Shown: in pieces, positions 27,714-35,505 of the stretch
Layout: each line of letters starts with the position of its first letter
Numbering within the stretch: position 1 is the stretch's first letter
Source: Dictyobacter kobayashii
GTDB taxonomy: Bacteria > Chloroflexota > Ktedonobacteria > Ktedonobacterales > Ktedonobacteraceae
Length of the DNA stretch: 64,000 nucleotides
Reading direction: 5' to 3'
Assembly: GCF_003967555.1 (NCBI RefSeq)
Contig: NZ_BIFS01000002.1
Location: forward strand, 2,356,001 to 2,420,000
Program-made: the position numbers and the translations under genes
Notes under the pieces: model-generated
The model's input: the letters and a program-made list of their open reading frames with translations, nothing else
The model's database searches: none
Told to the model about the DNA's origin: nothing

Positions 27714-28441
27714 GTGAGTATAACAAATCAGCGTGTGGTTATTATCGGGGTAGTTCAGGTATTGGTCTGGCGACGGCGCGCCTGCTGGCTGAGTCCGGGG
27801 CGGCCGTGACGATTGCGGGTCGGCAGCAGACGCGGGTAGATGCAGCCCTGGAGCAATTGCATGCATGGCAACTGGATATAGAGGGGGCGGTCGTCGATGC
27901 AACATCTACCGAGGCATTGCGGGACTTCTTCTGGCAGGTGGGCTCGATGGATCATCTGGTGCTGAGCCTGAGCGGCGGAGAAGGACAGGGGGAATTTCGG
28001 ACCTTAGATCTGGCGGCGCTGCGGCGCGGCTTTGAGGCCAAGTTCTGGCCTTGCCTGTTCGCGGCTCAGGCCAGCTTGCATACGCTGCGGGCCGATGGTT
28101 CTCTGACCTTCGTGACCGCGGCCTCCGCGCGTACCTCTATCGCAGGGACGGCTGGTCTGGCTGCGATCAATGGCGCTTTAAATGCTACCATTCCTACCCT
28201 GGCCCTTGAGCTCAAGCCGTTGCGCGTGAATGCTGTCTCGCCGGGAGTGATTCGAACTGCCTGGTGGGATAAGATGCCTGCCGAGGCCCGCGAGAACTAT
28301 TTTGCCCACATGGCATCCCACCTACCGGTGCAGCGTGTTGGCCAGGCGGAAGATGTGGCTCAGGCCATTCAATTTTTGATTACCAATAGTTTTATGACGG
28401 GTTGTATTATCGATTGCGATGGTGGTGCGCGCATTCACTAA
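27714..28441 (+). CDS. Short-chain dehydrogenase/reductase (frameshift)
   Basis: NAD(P)-dependent oxidoreductase, 242 residues after repair. The cofactor loop is VVIIGGSSGIGLATARLLAE, recovered by restoring one G in the GGGG run near 27750. Later blocks are HLVLSLSGGEGQG (NAG-equivalent), the Ser/Tyr/Lys region SLTFVTAASARTSIAGTAGL where the usual catalytic Y-x3-K is not evident (A-x3-N appears in its place: GLAAINGALN), and VNAVSPGVIRTAWW. Loss of the canonical Tyr/Lys makes this a divergent or non-classical SDR. A GTG start at 27714 follows AGGAGG by 5 nt. Solitary; ends just before a palindromic element. Confidence 0.85.
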
Positions 28442-28449
28442 AAACGTGT

Positions 28450-28558
28450 CATGCCCCCATACAGGCGTGCGCATGCGCGCCCGAAGCTGTTTTATAGAGT
28501 GATGCACAAATTGCGCAGGGCGCAATTTGTGCATCACTCTATAAAACAGCTTCGGGCG
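28450..28558 (+). repeat. Palindromic intergenic element, copy 5 (39-bp perfect arms)
   Basis: Arms 28478-28516 and 28520-28558 are exact reverse complements around an AGG loop. This is the longest palindrome of the family, because the symmetry extends outward to include CGCCCGAAGCTGTTTTA, i.e. part of the conserved head. The inner arm (GTGATGCACAAATTGCGC) is unlike copies 2-4. Located 9 bp after the SDR stop. Confidence 0.8.
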
Positions 28559-28579
28559 TTGTAACAATGGAAGTCTGGC

Positions 28580-28870
28580 GCCCTCTATAAAGATATTTTT
28601 ATCATATGGTGCAGAAAATGCGCGAACAGAGAGTGTATTGACTTTCCATGTTTTTCGTATTCCCTGTACATGCACTTTGACACCTGTGATAATTAAAAAT
28701 GCTTTTATTCTCCGATGCAGAAAATGCTTGTAGAATATATTTAATTCCCATATCCAGGTACTTTGGCACTTGTGATGATAAAAATTGTTTTATAACGTGG
28801 CACAAAAAATGCGCGTGGAGTATATTTACTTCCATGTCTATGTAATTTGATACTTGATGTGATCAAAATA
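28580..28870. repeat. Three degenerate tandem repeats of about 90 bp
   Basis: Between two palindromic elements lie three diverged direct repeats, each with a TTTTAT-type start, a (T/G)GGTGCA-like core followed by AAAATGC, a TTTACTTCCAT-like segment and a CTTTGATACTTGTGATGAT-like end (starts near 28590, 28695 and 28785). The cores resemble decayed palindrome arms. The whole interval 28442-29014 contains repeats and no gene. Confidence 0.55.
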
Positions 28871-28871
28871 T

Positions 28872-28985
28872 TTTTTATTCTGTGGTGCAAAAATTGCGCA
28901 GGAGCGCAATTTTTGCACCACAGAATAAAAACTGATTCGGGCGCGCATGCGCACGTCCGCACAAAGAACGATTTGCTTCCCATAG
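28872..28985 (-). repeat. Palindromic intergenic element, copy 6 (minus orientation)
   Basis: Arms 28872-28899 and 28904-28931 (28 bp, AGGA loop; arm includes TGTGGTGCAAAAATTGCGC) are perfect. On the minus strand they are preceded by a GC-rich head (GTGCGCATGCGCGCCCGAATC) and a GGGAAGC-like box (28977-28983, CTTCCCA as read). Copies 5 and 6 therefore face each other with the tandem repeats between them. It lies ~30 bp past the stop of the membrane glycosyltransferase-like gene. Confidence 0.75.
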
Positions 28986-29014
28986 ATATAGGAAGCAAAT
29001 CCCCTCCGCCTTAT

Positions 29015-30775
29015 TTAGTTGAGATCGTGGCAATCCATTGTAAAGGTTGCCTGAGTTTGCTTACTGGTTACGGGTAGTTGTAAAACTACTTTTACGGGAC
29101 TGGTAGGCATCCAGTATATTGAGCCATGGGTTGGTACATCTATAGTGACCAGCCGTTCCTGCTGATATAGAATGTCTGGTAAATTGATTTTCATCGTGAC
29201 ATGCAGTTTGCTGTGCACCGTTGTGAAATGCAATAGCATACTACCTGTGGCAAGATCGGCGCCGCGATTATCGAAGCGCATAAACAGGAGCCCCACTCGA
29301 TCCTCGCGGTGACAGGAGACCAGGACCAGACTATGATTACTCGAGGGCGTTATAAGATCTCCCTGACATCCACTGAGTATAAAGACCAGCAGGCAGCAAC
29401 AAGACAAGAAGACGGTGCGTGCTCCTCTGTTTCCGGCAGGAAATAATTGCAGGCCAGATCCTTTTTTCAATAATAGAGCAAGACCGCCGAGCAGTGTGCC
29501 CCAGATAATAATGATCAGGAGTGGATCGAAGAGTACATAAATACGCATGTAATCGTAATCTCGATAGCCACCAGTAGTGGTAAGCACAATACCATAGATG
29601 CATATCAATATTAAGAGCCCCATTATCTGTACAATGGGTTTTTGGCGATACCTTTTAAAGCAGAATAAAGCGAGCCAGAAGAGGGCAAAGAGAGGAAATA
29701 GACCATTGCTAGAATAGAATATGTAGGATGCTTGATGAAGGATGGACAATGGATGAGCAAATATAGCTGTCGTGGTAATGCCGGATTCCTGTGCGTAAGC
29801 GGTGAGGGAGCTAAAAAAGAGTGGCACCGTTTTGAGGATGAAGGTCTTGGGATGGTGCAGAATGATGTATTCAGAATATTTAGCTATTGTGCTAAGGTTA
29901 TCAGCAAAAAATGCGGGTTGACGTCCCATGATGAAATATGGATCATGAATGTTCTTTTTCCCATCGCTATCAAGCATATGGGTAATCGCTACATACTGGG
30001 GATTAGATGGATCACTGTGATCTTGCATATTATATTGTAGAACTTTTCCGAGCAGGTTGATATTGGTGATCCAGGTAGTGCCAACGAAGTTATTCTGGGT
30101 TGCATTGATAAAGATGTAGCCGCCGACGATGCTATAGAGCACTAGCAGCGCCGCCAGGGCGTGTGGAAGTAAACGGCGCAAGTGGTGTTTCCAACTGGCT
30201 AGCAGCAGGATATAGGCAAAAAGAAGTGGTGGCAGGTATAGCCATTCGGGCCGTGTCATAAAGAGAAGCAGCATCCAGAAGGCGATCAACCAGAGCAGAC
30301 GGCGGCGAAATGTTTTCATAAAGAGCAGTGTCGTTAGTACCAGTGACGTTAATAGCCAGAGCCCCATGCCTTCAGACATTAATGGTTTGACATAGGATAG
30401 CAATGTTAAATTGGCCCCTACCAGTAATCCCAATATAAATGCTAGCCATCTACGCTGAAATATCAGTGCAGCCAGTGTATAGATTTCCAATGTGGCCAGT
30501 ATAAAAAGTATAGCTTGCGCGCTACTGACTGCCTCGATATTGCCCTGTCCCGCGATGGCATAGATTGTTGAAATGAAGAGAGGATAAATTGGAAGGCGCC
30601 AGGTATTGACGAGCTGACCTGTATTAGCGATGCGATCGGCTACATACAAATAGCTCCAGGTATCTGGCAGTAACTCTGCCCGAGGATGATTGGCATAAAA
30701 AGCAATGACTACTGTGCCAGTCAGAATGGTAAGCAAGATCGTCGGGAGGGCATAGTGAAGGATCGTCTTCTTTTT
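29015..30775 (-). CDS. Multi-pass membrane glycosyltransferase-like protein with a C-terminal lipoprotein-like segment
   Basis: A 586-residue protein. The N-terminal ~450 residues hold about 10 hydrophobic helices, and the first external loop carries a possible catalytic Asp (HPRAELLPDTWSYLYVADRI), the pattern of GT-C enzymes of the PMT/ArnT/DUF2029 sort, which use polyprenyl-phosphate sugars. After the last helix the frame continues into RTVFLSCCCLLVFILSGC followed by QGD, an ideal lipoprotein signal peptide with an LSGC lipobox at Cys ~470, and then ~115 residues of beta-rich sequence. The C-terminal part resembles the separate lipoprotein at 34.6 kb in layout. Either this is a true fusion or two genes were merged by a sequence error. 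An AGAGGAG sits just before the second segment. Confidence 0.65.
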   Translation of the reverse strand, partial: KKKTILHYALPTILLTILTGTVVIAFYANHPRAELLPDTWSYLYVADRIANTGQLVNTWRLPIYPLFISTIYAIAGQGNIEAVSSAQAILFILATLEIYTLAALIFQRRWLAFILGLLVGANLTLLSYVKPLMSEGMGLWLLTSLVLTTLLFMKTFRRRLLWLIAFWMLLLFMTRPEWLYLPPLLFAYILLLASWKHHLRRLLPHALAALLVLYSIVGGYIFINATQNNFVGTTWITNINLLGKVLQYNMQDHSDPSNPQYVAITHMLDSDGKKNIHDPYFIMGRQPAFFADNLSTIAKYSEYIILHHPKTFILKTVPLFFSSLTAYAQESGITTTAIFAHPLSILHQASYIFYSSNGLFPLFALFWLALFCFKRYRQKPIVQIMGLLILICIYGIVLTTTGGYRDYDYMRIYVLFDPLLIIIIWGTLLGGLALLLKKGSGLQLFPAGNRGARTVFLSCCCLLVFILSGCQGDLITPSSNHSLVLVSCHREDRVGLLFMRFDNRGADLATGSMLLHFTTVHSKLHVTMKINLPDILYQQERLVTIDVPTHGSIYWMPTSPVKVVLQLPVTSKQTQATFTMDCHDLN

Positions 30776-30960
30776 CATAAATACAAGGTCTTTCTGTATA
30801 TTGATGAGTAAATATGCTTTTAGGAAAGCATTGTGTGTTTTACACACCAGGATGGTAGAATTAAAAATTTATATATTGAAATGCATATAAAATTCGGTAG
30901 TCCAGATAAATATGCAAATTATTTTCCATATTTATAAACGAATAATATCATGTAATGTTT

Positions 30961-31012
30961 CGAAAAAGAGGACCAGACTCCTATCATATTAGGAATCTGG
31001 TCCTCTTTTTCG
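30961..31012. terminator. Bidirectional terminator at the end of the sugar ABC operon
   Basis: GAAAAAGAGGACCAGACTCCT pairs with AGGAATCTGGTCCTCTTTTTC (one mismatch, ~7-nt loop). T- and A-runs at both ends fit termination in either direction, here mainly of the minus-strand transporter operon. The rest of 30776-31058 holds no gene. Confidence 0.8.
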
Positions 31013-31058
31013 ACATTGGAGATTGTATCTGAGACTTCTTTTGTTGCGAAGTATTGTT

Positions 31059-31875
31059 TTAGCCTTTGAGGCCGCCGCTAATACCTTTAACGAAGAAGCG
31101 CGAAACCAGGGTATAGAGGGCAACCGCAGGCAAGGCATAGAGCATGGCATAAGCGGCCAACTGCCCATAGTTAACCTGGCCATAGCTGCCAAAGAAGGTG
31201 TAAATGTTGACCGAGGCAGGCTCTAATTCCTGTGTTTGCAGCAGGATCAAGGCACAAAGAAGTTGGTCCAGGCACCCAGGAAACTCCAGACCGCGACCAC
31301 CGAGACGCCCGGGCGCAGAGGGGTAGTACTACCCGCATCAAGGCTGTGAAGGTCGAGGCGCCATCGATCCAGGCGGCCTCCTCTAATTCATAAGGCACCG
31401 AGTCCAGAAAGTTTTTCATCAACCAGATGCTGAAAGGCAGGGCACTGGCGACAAAGAAGAGGATGACACCCTGCAACGTATCCACCAGATTAAGGGTGAC
31501 GTACATTGCGTAGAGAGGGGTGACCAGGGCCAGGATCGGCAGGGCGCTGGCAAACAATACGGCCAGCATCAATGTATTCTTAAAACGGAAGCGAAAGCGC
31601 GACAGTGGATAGGCTGCCAGGCCCGAAAGGATGACAACCAGTATCATCGTACTGATAGCCATGATGGCGCTATTGGTGAAGGGCGGAATGACCACGCCAT
31701 TGGTAAGAATCGTGATATAGTTCTCCAGGCTGGGATGATCAGGCCATTTTACCGCCAGAGTTGCTGCTGGATTGATGCTGGCCAGCACCGGCCAGAGCAA
31801 TGGTACCAGGAAAAAGAGCCCCAGCAGTGTCAGAAAGATATAAATGATCGTAGAAATAATGGTTCGACGAAGCAT
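31059..31875 (-). CDS. ABC sugar transporter permease, MalG/AraQ type (two frameshifts)
   Basis: Inner-membrane permease of a CUT1 carbohydrate importer, 272 residues after repair, with six predicted helices. The cytoplasmic EAA loop that docks the ATPase is YELEEAAWIDGASTFTALMRVVLP (EAA---G-x9-I/L-x-LP). Missing C residues near 31321 and 31250 break the frame; repairing both gives RPGVSVVAVWSFLGAWTNFF and FVPLILLQTQE, the usual family sequence. Start ATG 31875 has GAGAGG 5 nt upstream. It follows the other permease by 18 bp, completing the order binding protein - permease - permease. No ATPase gene is present; CUT1 systems often share a distant MsmK-type ATPase. Confidence 0.88.
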
Positions 31876-31893
31876 GCTAACCTCTCTCAACGA

Positions 31894-32847
31894 CTATAAA
31901 TCCACGCGCAGAATGCGTGTATAGATTAAGGACAAAATTGCACCGGCCGCGATAATCAAGAGTGCAATGGCGCTGCCATAGCCAATCTGATAGAACTGGA
32001 AGGCCTGTCGATATTGATAAATGGTCATCAATTCGGTATTGATATTACTGCCTGCGGTCAGCACATAGACCAGGGTGAAGTCCGAGAGGGTAGCCAGCGT
32101 AATCAGTAAGAGATCGGTACCGATGGCGCCTCTGATTAAAGGGAGAATGATGTAGCGGAGGGTTGTCCATGAGTTAGCACCATCGATCGATGAGGCTTCC
32201 ATCAGTTCCTGCGGGATACTTTCGAGTGCCGATGCATAGAGTAACATCGAGAAGGCGGTACCACGCCAGATATTGGCGATGATTACCATCGTCATAGGAT
32301 ATTCCTGCAGCCAGGCGTGCTTGGGAAGTCCAAATGTAGAAAAAATCGTATTGAGTAAGCCAGGGTCCAGCACGCTCTGGGGTCCGCCCGCCAGGAATGC
32401 GCTCCAGACAAAGCCCGCAACCACATCTGGAATGACCCAGGCGGCCACGATAATCGCGCCCAGCACCGATTTAAAGACCACATTGCGATGGCGCATGAGC
32501 AGGGCAAGCAATAGTCCCAGGCCGGCCTGGCCGATCAGGGCCGAAAACACCAGGTACGTCAGCGATACGCGAAATGCGTTCAAGAATTCGCTATCGCGGA
32601 AGATATGTACAAAGTTATCGAGTCCCACAAATTGAGGTGTGGCCGCTCCCACACCTGTCAGGGCCATGTTGGTCAGAGAAACATAGACCGACCAGAATGC
32701 TGGCCCCAGCATAAAAACGGCGATGACCAGAAAGGCCGGGGCCATAAACAGCAGGCTAATGCGTAGTTGTCTGTTGCGCTTGCGCTTTATGGTGCGTGTT
32801 GAGAGGTCGATTGCCTGCGGCGCTGGCGTTTGAGTGTCCACCTGCAT
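31894..32847 (-). CDS. ABC sugar transporter permease, MalF/UgpA type
   Basis: First membrane subunit of the CUT1 importer, 317 residues. It has a basic cytoplasmic N-terminus (TIKRKRNRQLR), a first helix ISLLFMAPAFLVIAVFMLGPAFW, and the EAA loop IPQELMEASSIDGANSWTTLRYIILP. The start is ATG 32847, with AGGAG 7 nt upstream, rather than the longer frame. It pairs with the downstream permease and with the binding protein upstream, from which it is separated by 210 bp containing a palindromic element. That hairpin may attenuate expression of the permeases relative to the binding protein. Confidence 0.92.
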   Translation of the reverse strand: MQVDTQTPAPQAIDLSTRTIKRKRNRQLRISLLFMAPAFLVIAVFMLGPAFWSVYVSLTNMALTGVGAATPQFVGLDNFVHIFRDSEFLNAFRVSLTYLVFSALIGQAGLGLLLALLMRHRNVVFKSVLGAIIVAAWVIPDVVAGFVWSAFLAGGPQSVLDPGLLNTIFSTFGLPKHAWLQEYPMTMVIIANIWRGTAFSMLLYASALESIPQELMEASSIDGANSWTTLRYIILPLIRGAIGTDLLLITLATLSDFTLVYVLTAGSNINTELMTIYQYRQAFQFYQIGYGSAIALLIIAAGAILSLIYTRILRVDL

Positions 32848-32939
32848 ACAAATTCTCCTGCGATGAATGGGGAAGAGCGATAGGCCAGACAATCAGAAGA
32901 TTGTGGCCCATCGCTGCTACTGTCCTGATGTTCCTTCTC

Positions 32940-33040
32940 TGTCCTTACGTGCGTGCGCTTGCGCGCCCGAGCCATTTTTTCTTGTGTTGCCGAAGGTGCT
33001 CACTGCGCACCTTCGGCAACACAAGAATATAAGTCATTCC
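32940..33040 (+). repeat. Palindromic intergenic element, copy 7, inside the ABC operon
   Basis: Head GTGCGCTTGCGCGCCCGAGCC, T-run, then perfect arms 32979-32999/33007-33027 (21 bp, 7-nt loop). The arm TTGTGTTGCCGAAGGTGC is unrelated to other copies apart from the TTGTGTTG start. Located between the binding-protein and permease genes, in opposite orientation to the operon. Confidence 0.75.
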
Positions 33041-33056
33041 TCCTTCAGGCATCCCG

Positions 33057-34436
33057 TCACGGATGCTTCTCAGTCTTATCGGAGCCTGCTATCGTATCGA
33101 CCGATTGCGAGAAGGCCGACATGGCATCATCAGCTGATTTACCATTCATGACCTGTTGCATCGCGGAGTCGATCTGGACAGAAATTTTCGGATAAGCCGG
33201 GAAACCAGGACGGAACTGGGTGAAATCGACCAGCTGGGTAAAGAATGGGAAGTTAGGTAGCGCGCTATAATCGGACAGACTCACGATGTCCTTACGAGGA
33301 GCGATACCGTTGGTCTGCACGTCGTATTTACCTAACAGATCTTTGGCGAAGGCCTCTTGAATGACGGTGAAGGCCTGGTCTTTGTGGGCGGAACGGGAGG
33401 CAATCGAATAGGCCCAACCACCAGACAGGGTGACGTACTTGGGGTCTTGACCATACTCAGTAGGCATTTTGGCCAGGCCCATTGTATCTTTCCACTGTGG
33501 CCAGGGGGTAGCGCCACCGGTTTCCCAGGTGCCGCCGAGCCATGAGCCGTCGATGTCGATGGCCAGTTTACCCTGCGGGATCAACTGCTGCGAAACGGTG
33601 TTACCAGCGGTGGTGCTCAGGGTAATGTCATTGGTGGGTCCCAGTAGATTGGATGGATCGTAAACCTGTTTGACGAAGTTCAGTGCATCTTTGAAACCTG
33701 TGCTGGAGGAGACCCATTTGCCGGTCTGGTAATTATAGAGGGTATCCTTGGTTCCGTAGAGCAGCATCTCGAAGCCCTGCATGGTCGATGCCTCGTCCAT
33801 GGGAACGCCGGAATACAGGTTCATTGGGATAACGCCGGGAACTTTTTTCTTAATGGCATTGGCTGCGGCCAGGATATCTGCCCATGAGTTGGGCTGCCAG
33901 GTGGTGGGCAGGCCAGCCTTCTTGAAGATATCTTTATTGTACCAGATGGCGCGTACATCCGTACCATCCATGACACCATAGTTGCTGCCATTGAAGGTTG
34001 TGATCTTCTGCATGCTGGGGAACCACTGAGCCTTATAATCAGGCCATTTATTCAGATAGGAGTCCAATGGGCTCAGGTAGCCAGCCGTGACATCTGAACC
34101 GACCAGGAAGCTGTCCTCGCGCACGATATCAGGAGCATTATTCGAGCGCAGCATCAGGTCAAGTTTGGTGTAATAGCTGCCTTCATCGGCGATAATGGGC
34201 ATGAGTTTTACTTTGATATTGGGGTGAGCGGCCTCGATTTTAGCTTTGGCACTCTGCCACCACTGTTGTTCGTAGTAGGGTGGCGGGCCGAACTGCTGAT
34301 AAGCGACAGTAATGGTAACGGGACCATTGCCGCCGGATGAGGATGATGCGCCTCCGCATGCCTGGAGTAGTGGAACCAGGCAGAACAGCAGGGCTACCAG
34401 TGAAAAGAGACGTACGGATCGCGTTGATTTTTTCAC
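33057..34436 (-). CDS. Sugar ABC transporter substrate-binding lipoprotein
   Basis: Extracytoplasmic solute-binding protein of CUT1 type, 459 residues. A lipoprotein signal peptide (VRLFSLVALLFCLVPLLQAC, Cys as lipobox residue) is followed by a Ser/Gly linker. Cluster 1 SBP features: PNIKVKLMPIIADEGSYYTKLDLML, NNAPDIVREDSFLV, DVRAIWYNKDIFKKAGLP-type strand, and ISGGWAYSIASRS-like late segment (LSGGWAYSIASRS). A GTG start at 34436 has AAAGGAG 7 nt upstream. It heads the importer operon with the two permeases downstream. Ligand class is a mono- or oligosaccharide; the exact sugar cannot be read. The nearby GntR-LacI regulator probably senses it or a derivative. Confidence 0.93.
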   Translation of the reverse strand: MKKSTRSVRLFSLVALLFCLVPLLQACGGASSSSGGNGPVTITVAYQQFGPPPYYEQQWWQSAKAKIEAAHPNIKVKLMPIIADEGSYYTKLDLMLRSNNAPDIVREDSFLVGSDVTAGYLSPLDSYLNKWPDYKAQWFPSMQKITTFNGSNYGVMDGTDVRAIWYNKDIFKKAGLPTTWQPNSWADILAAANAIKKKVPGVIPMNLYSGVPMDEASTMQGFEMLLYGTKDTLYNYQTGKWVSSSTGFKDALNFVKQVYDPSNLLGPTNDITLSTTAGNTVSQQLIPQGKLAIDIDGSWLGGTWETGGATPWPQWKDTMGLAKMPTEYGQDPKYVTLSGGWAYSIASRSAHKDQAFTVIQEAFAKDLLGKYDVQTNGIAPRKDIVSLSDYSALPNFPFFTQLVDFTQFRPGFPAYPKISVQIDSAMQQVMNGKSADDAMSAFSQSVDTIAGSDKTEKHP

Positions 34437-34616
34437 AAAGCACTCCTTTGCTCGGAAATAAATGGGTTACCAAGTACGACGATGTTCCTGATAAGTACGC
34501 GAGATGTGATGAAGAATTATGTCCATCTACATCAAATGAACACGACAATGTATTTACACATCCTCCCAGTAAAAGTATCTGTCTCCCCCCTTTCCTTGCA
34601 TGTGTTGAGGTCGGAT

Positions 34617-35168
34617 TTAGCTTTCAACGATGATCGAGATATCGAATTGACCATCATTGATGGCGACCGCCTGCCGAGATGTATTGGAATGCCCGGCTGG
34701 GAGGTTCGGGCAAGAAAACTTTCCGCGCATATGATCGATACCACTGGTAGTGGTTGGTTCATCAGATTCGATGACCAGAGAACAGGAGAGGGTGGGGATG
34801 AGTGATAGATCCCAATATTGTGTATCCAGGGTAATCCTCACGTCTCCTCCGTTGGTTCTATTTGTGAGTGTGTAGGTTGCTGGTCCCGTGTAACCATAAA
34901 ACACAATGATAAGAGAGCGTTTTGCATCTACGATGTTGATGGTAAATTCTTTATGGCCGTGTCGTAGCTTTGAAATTGTTGCTGTTGACTGTAGCTGATA
35001 GTCTTTTTGACTGCTACCTGAAAATGAGAAACTGGTCCGCGATACAGTTATTGGCGTAGCAAGAGGGGTAGCAGGGGAAGAAACTGTACTGCCTGCAGCT
35101 GTCGCACACGAGGAGAAAAACGCGAGAGATGCGACCAGACACAAGCAGAGACGCCATTGTTCCTTCAT
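34617..35168 (-). CDS. Predicted lipoprotein of unknown function
   Basis: A 183-residue protein with a lipobox at about Cys 21 of the signal peptide (LCLCLVASLAFFSSC). The mature region is Ser/Thr-rich then beta-type (TATISKLRHGHKEFTINIVD, YTLTNRTNGGDVRITLD). ATG 35168 has GGAG 8 nt upstream. It lies between the operon and the regulator, and its promoter shares the operator-bearing region with the regulator. The layout of signal, spacer and beta domain is like the C-terminal part of the membrane protein at 29 kb. I do not recognise a family. Confidence 0.65.
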   Translation of the reverse strand: MKEQWRLCLCLVASLAFFSSCATAAGSTVSSPATPLATPITVSRTSFSFSGSSQKDYQLQSTATISKLRHGHKEFTINIVDAKRSLIIVFYGYTGPATYTLTNRTNGGDVRITLDTQYWDLSLIPTLSCSLVIESDEPTTTSGIDHMRGKFSCPNLPAGHSNTSRQAVAINDGQFDISIIVES

Positions 35169-35267
35169 CGGTGCCGCTCCATTCAAACCTGTGATACGGT
35201 TCCTCTGGCCTAAAATACTGTATGGTGGACTTCAATGTCTACTTGCATACATTAGTTTATAGATGAG

Positions 35268-35297
35268 ATAATACACTAGTGTATGTTCATATGTCAA
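35268..35297 (-). promoter_or_regulatory. Minus-strand promoter with palindromic operator
   Basis: TTGACA (35292-35297) and TATTAT (35268-35273) are 18 bp apart on the minus strand. The perfect 14-bp palindrome ATACACTAGTGTAT (35271-35284) lies between and over the -10, where a repressor would exclude polymerase. It reads toward the lipoprotein at 35168 and possibly the ABC operon. Confidence 0.6.
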
Positions 35298-35423
35298 GGG
35301 TAATAAAGATCAAATTTTGGCAAACAACACAAATAGCGTGTTTTATTAATTGGGCCATCAGGCTCTGCAGACATGAACGGTATGCTTTCACCCATGCTCA
35401 GACAGTATAAAATCAGAGGATTA

Positions 35424-35453
35424 TTGACGCTTCTACACACTATAGTATATACT
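35424..35453 (+). promoter_or_regulatory. Promoter of the GntR-LacI regulator with a similar operator
   Basis: TTGACG (35424-35429) and TATACT (35448-35453) have an 18-bp spacer. ACACTATAGTAT (35437-35448) inside the spacer resembles the ACACTAGTGTAT operator of the divergent promoter. The two similar sites point to one regulator controlling both directions. Confidence 0.6.
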
Positions 35454-35505
35454 CTGAACATTAGCAGAAGGAAGAGCTAATTTACTAATCACAAGGAAAG
35501 AATCT

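Noticed and set aside
28450..28985. Retron or other reverse-transcribed structured RNA
   Set aside because: No reverse transcriptase gene in the window, and the same hairpin layout recurs as an ordinary dispersed repeat.
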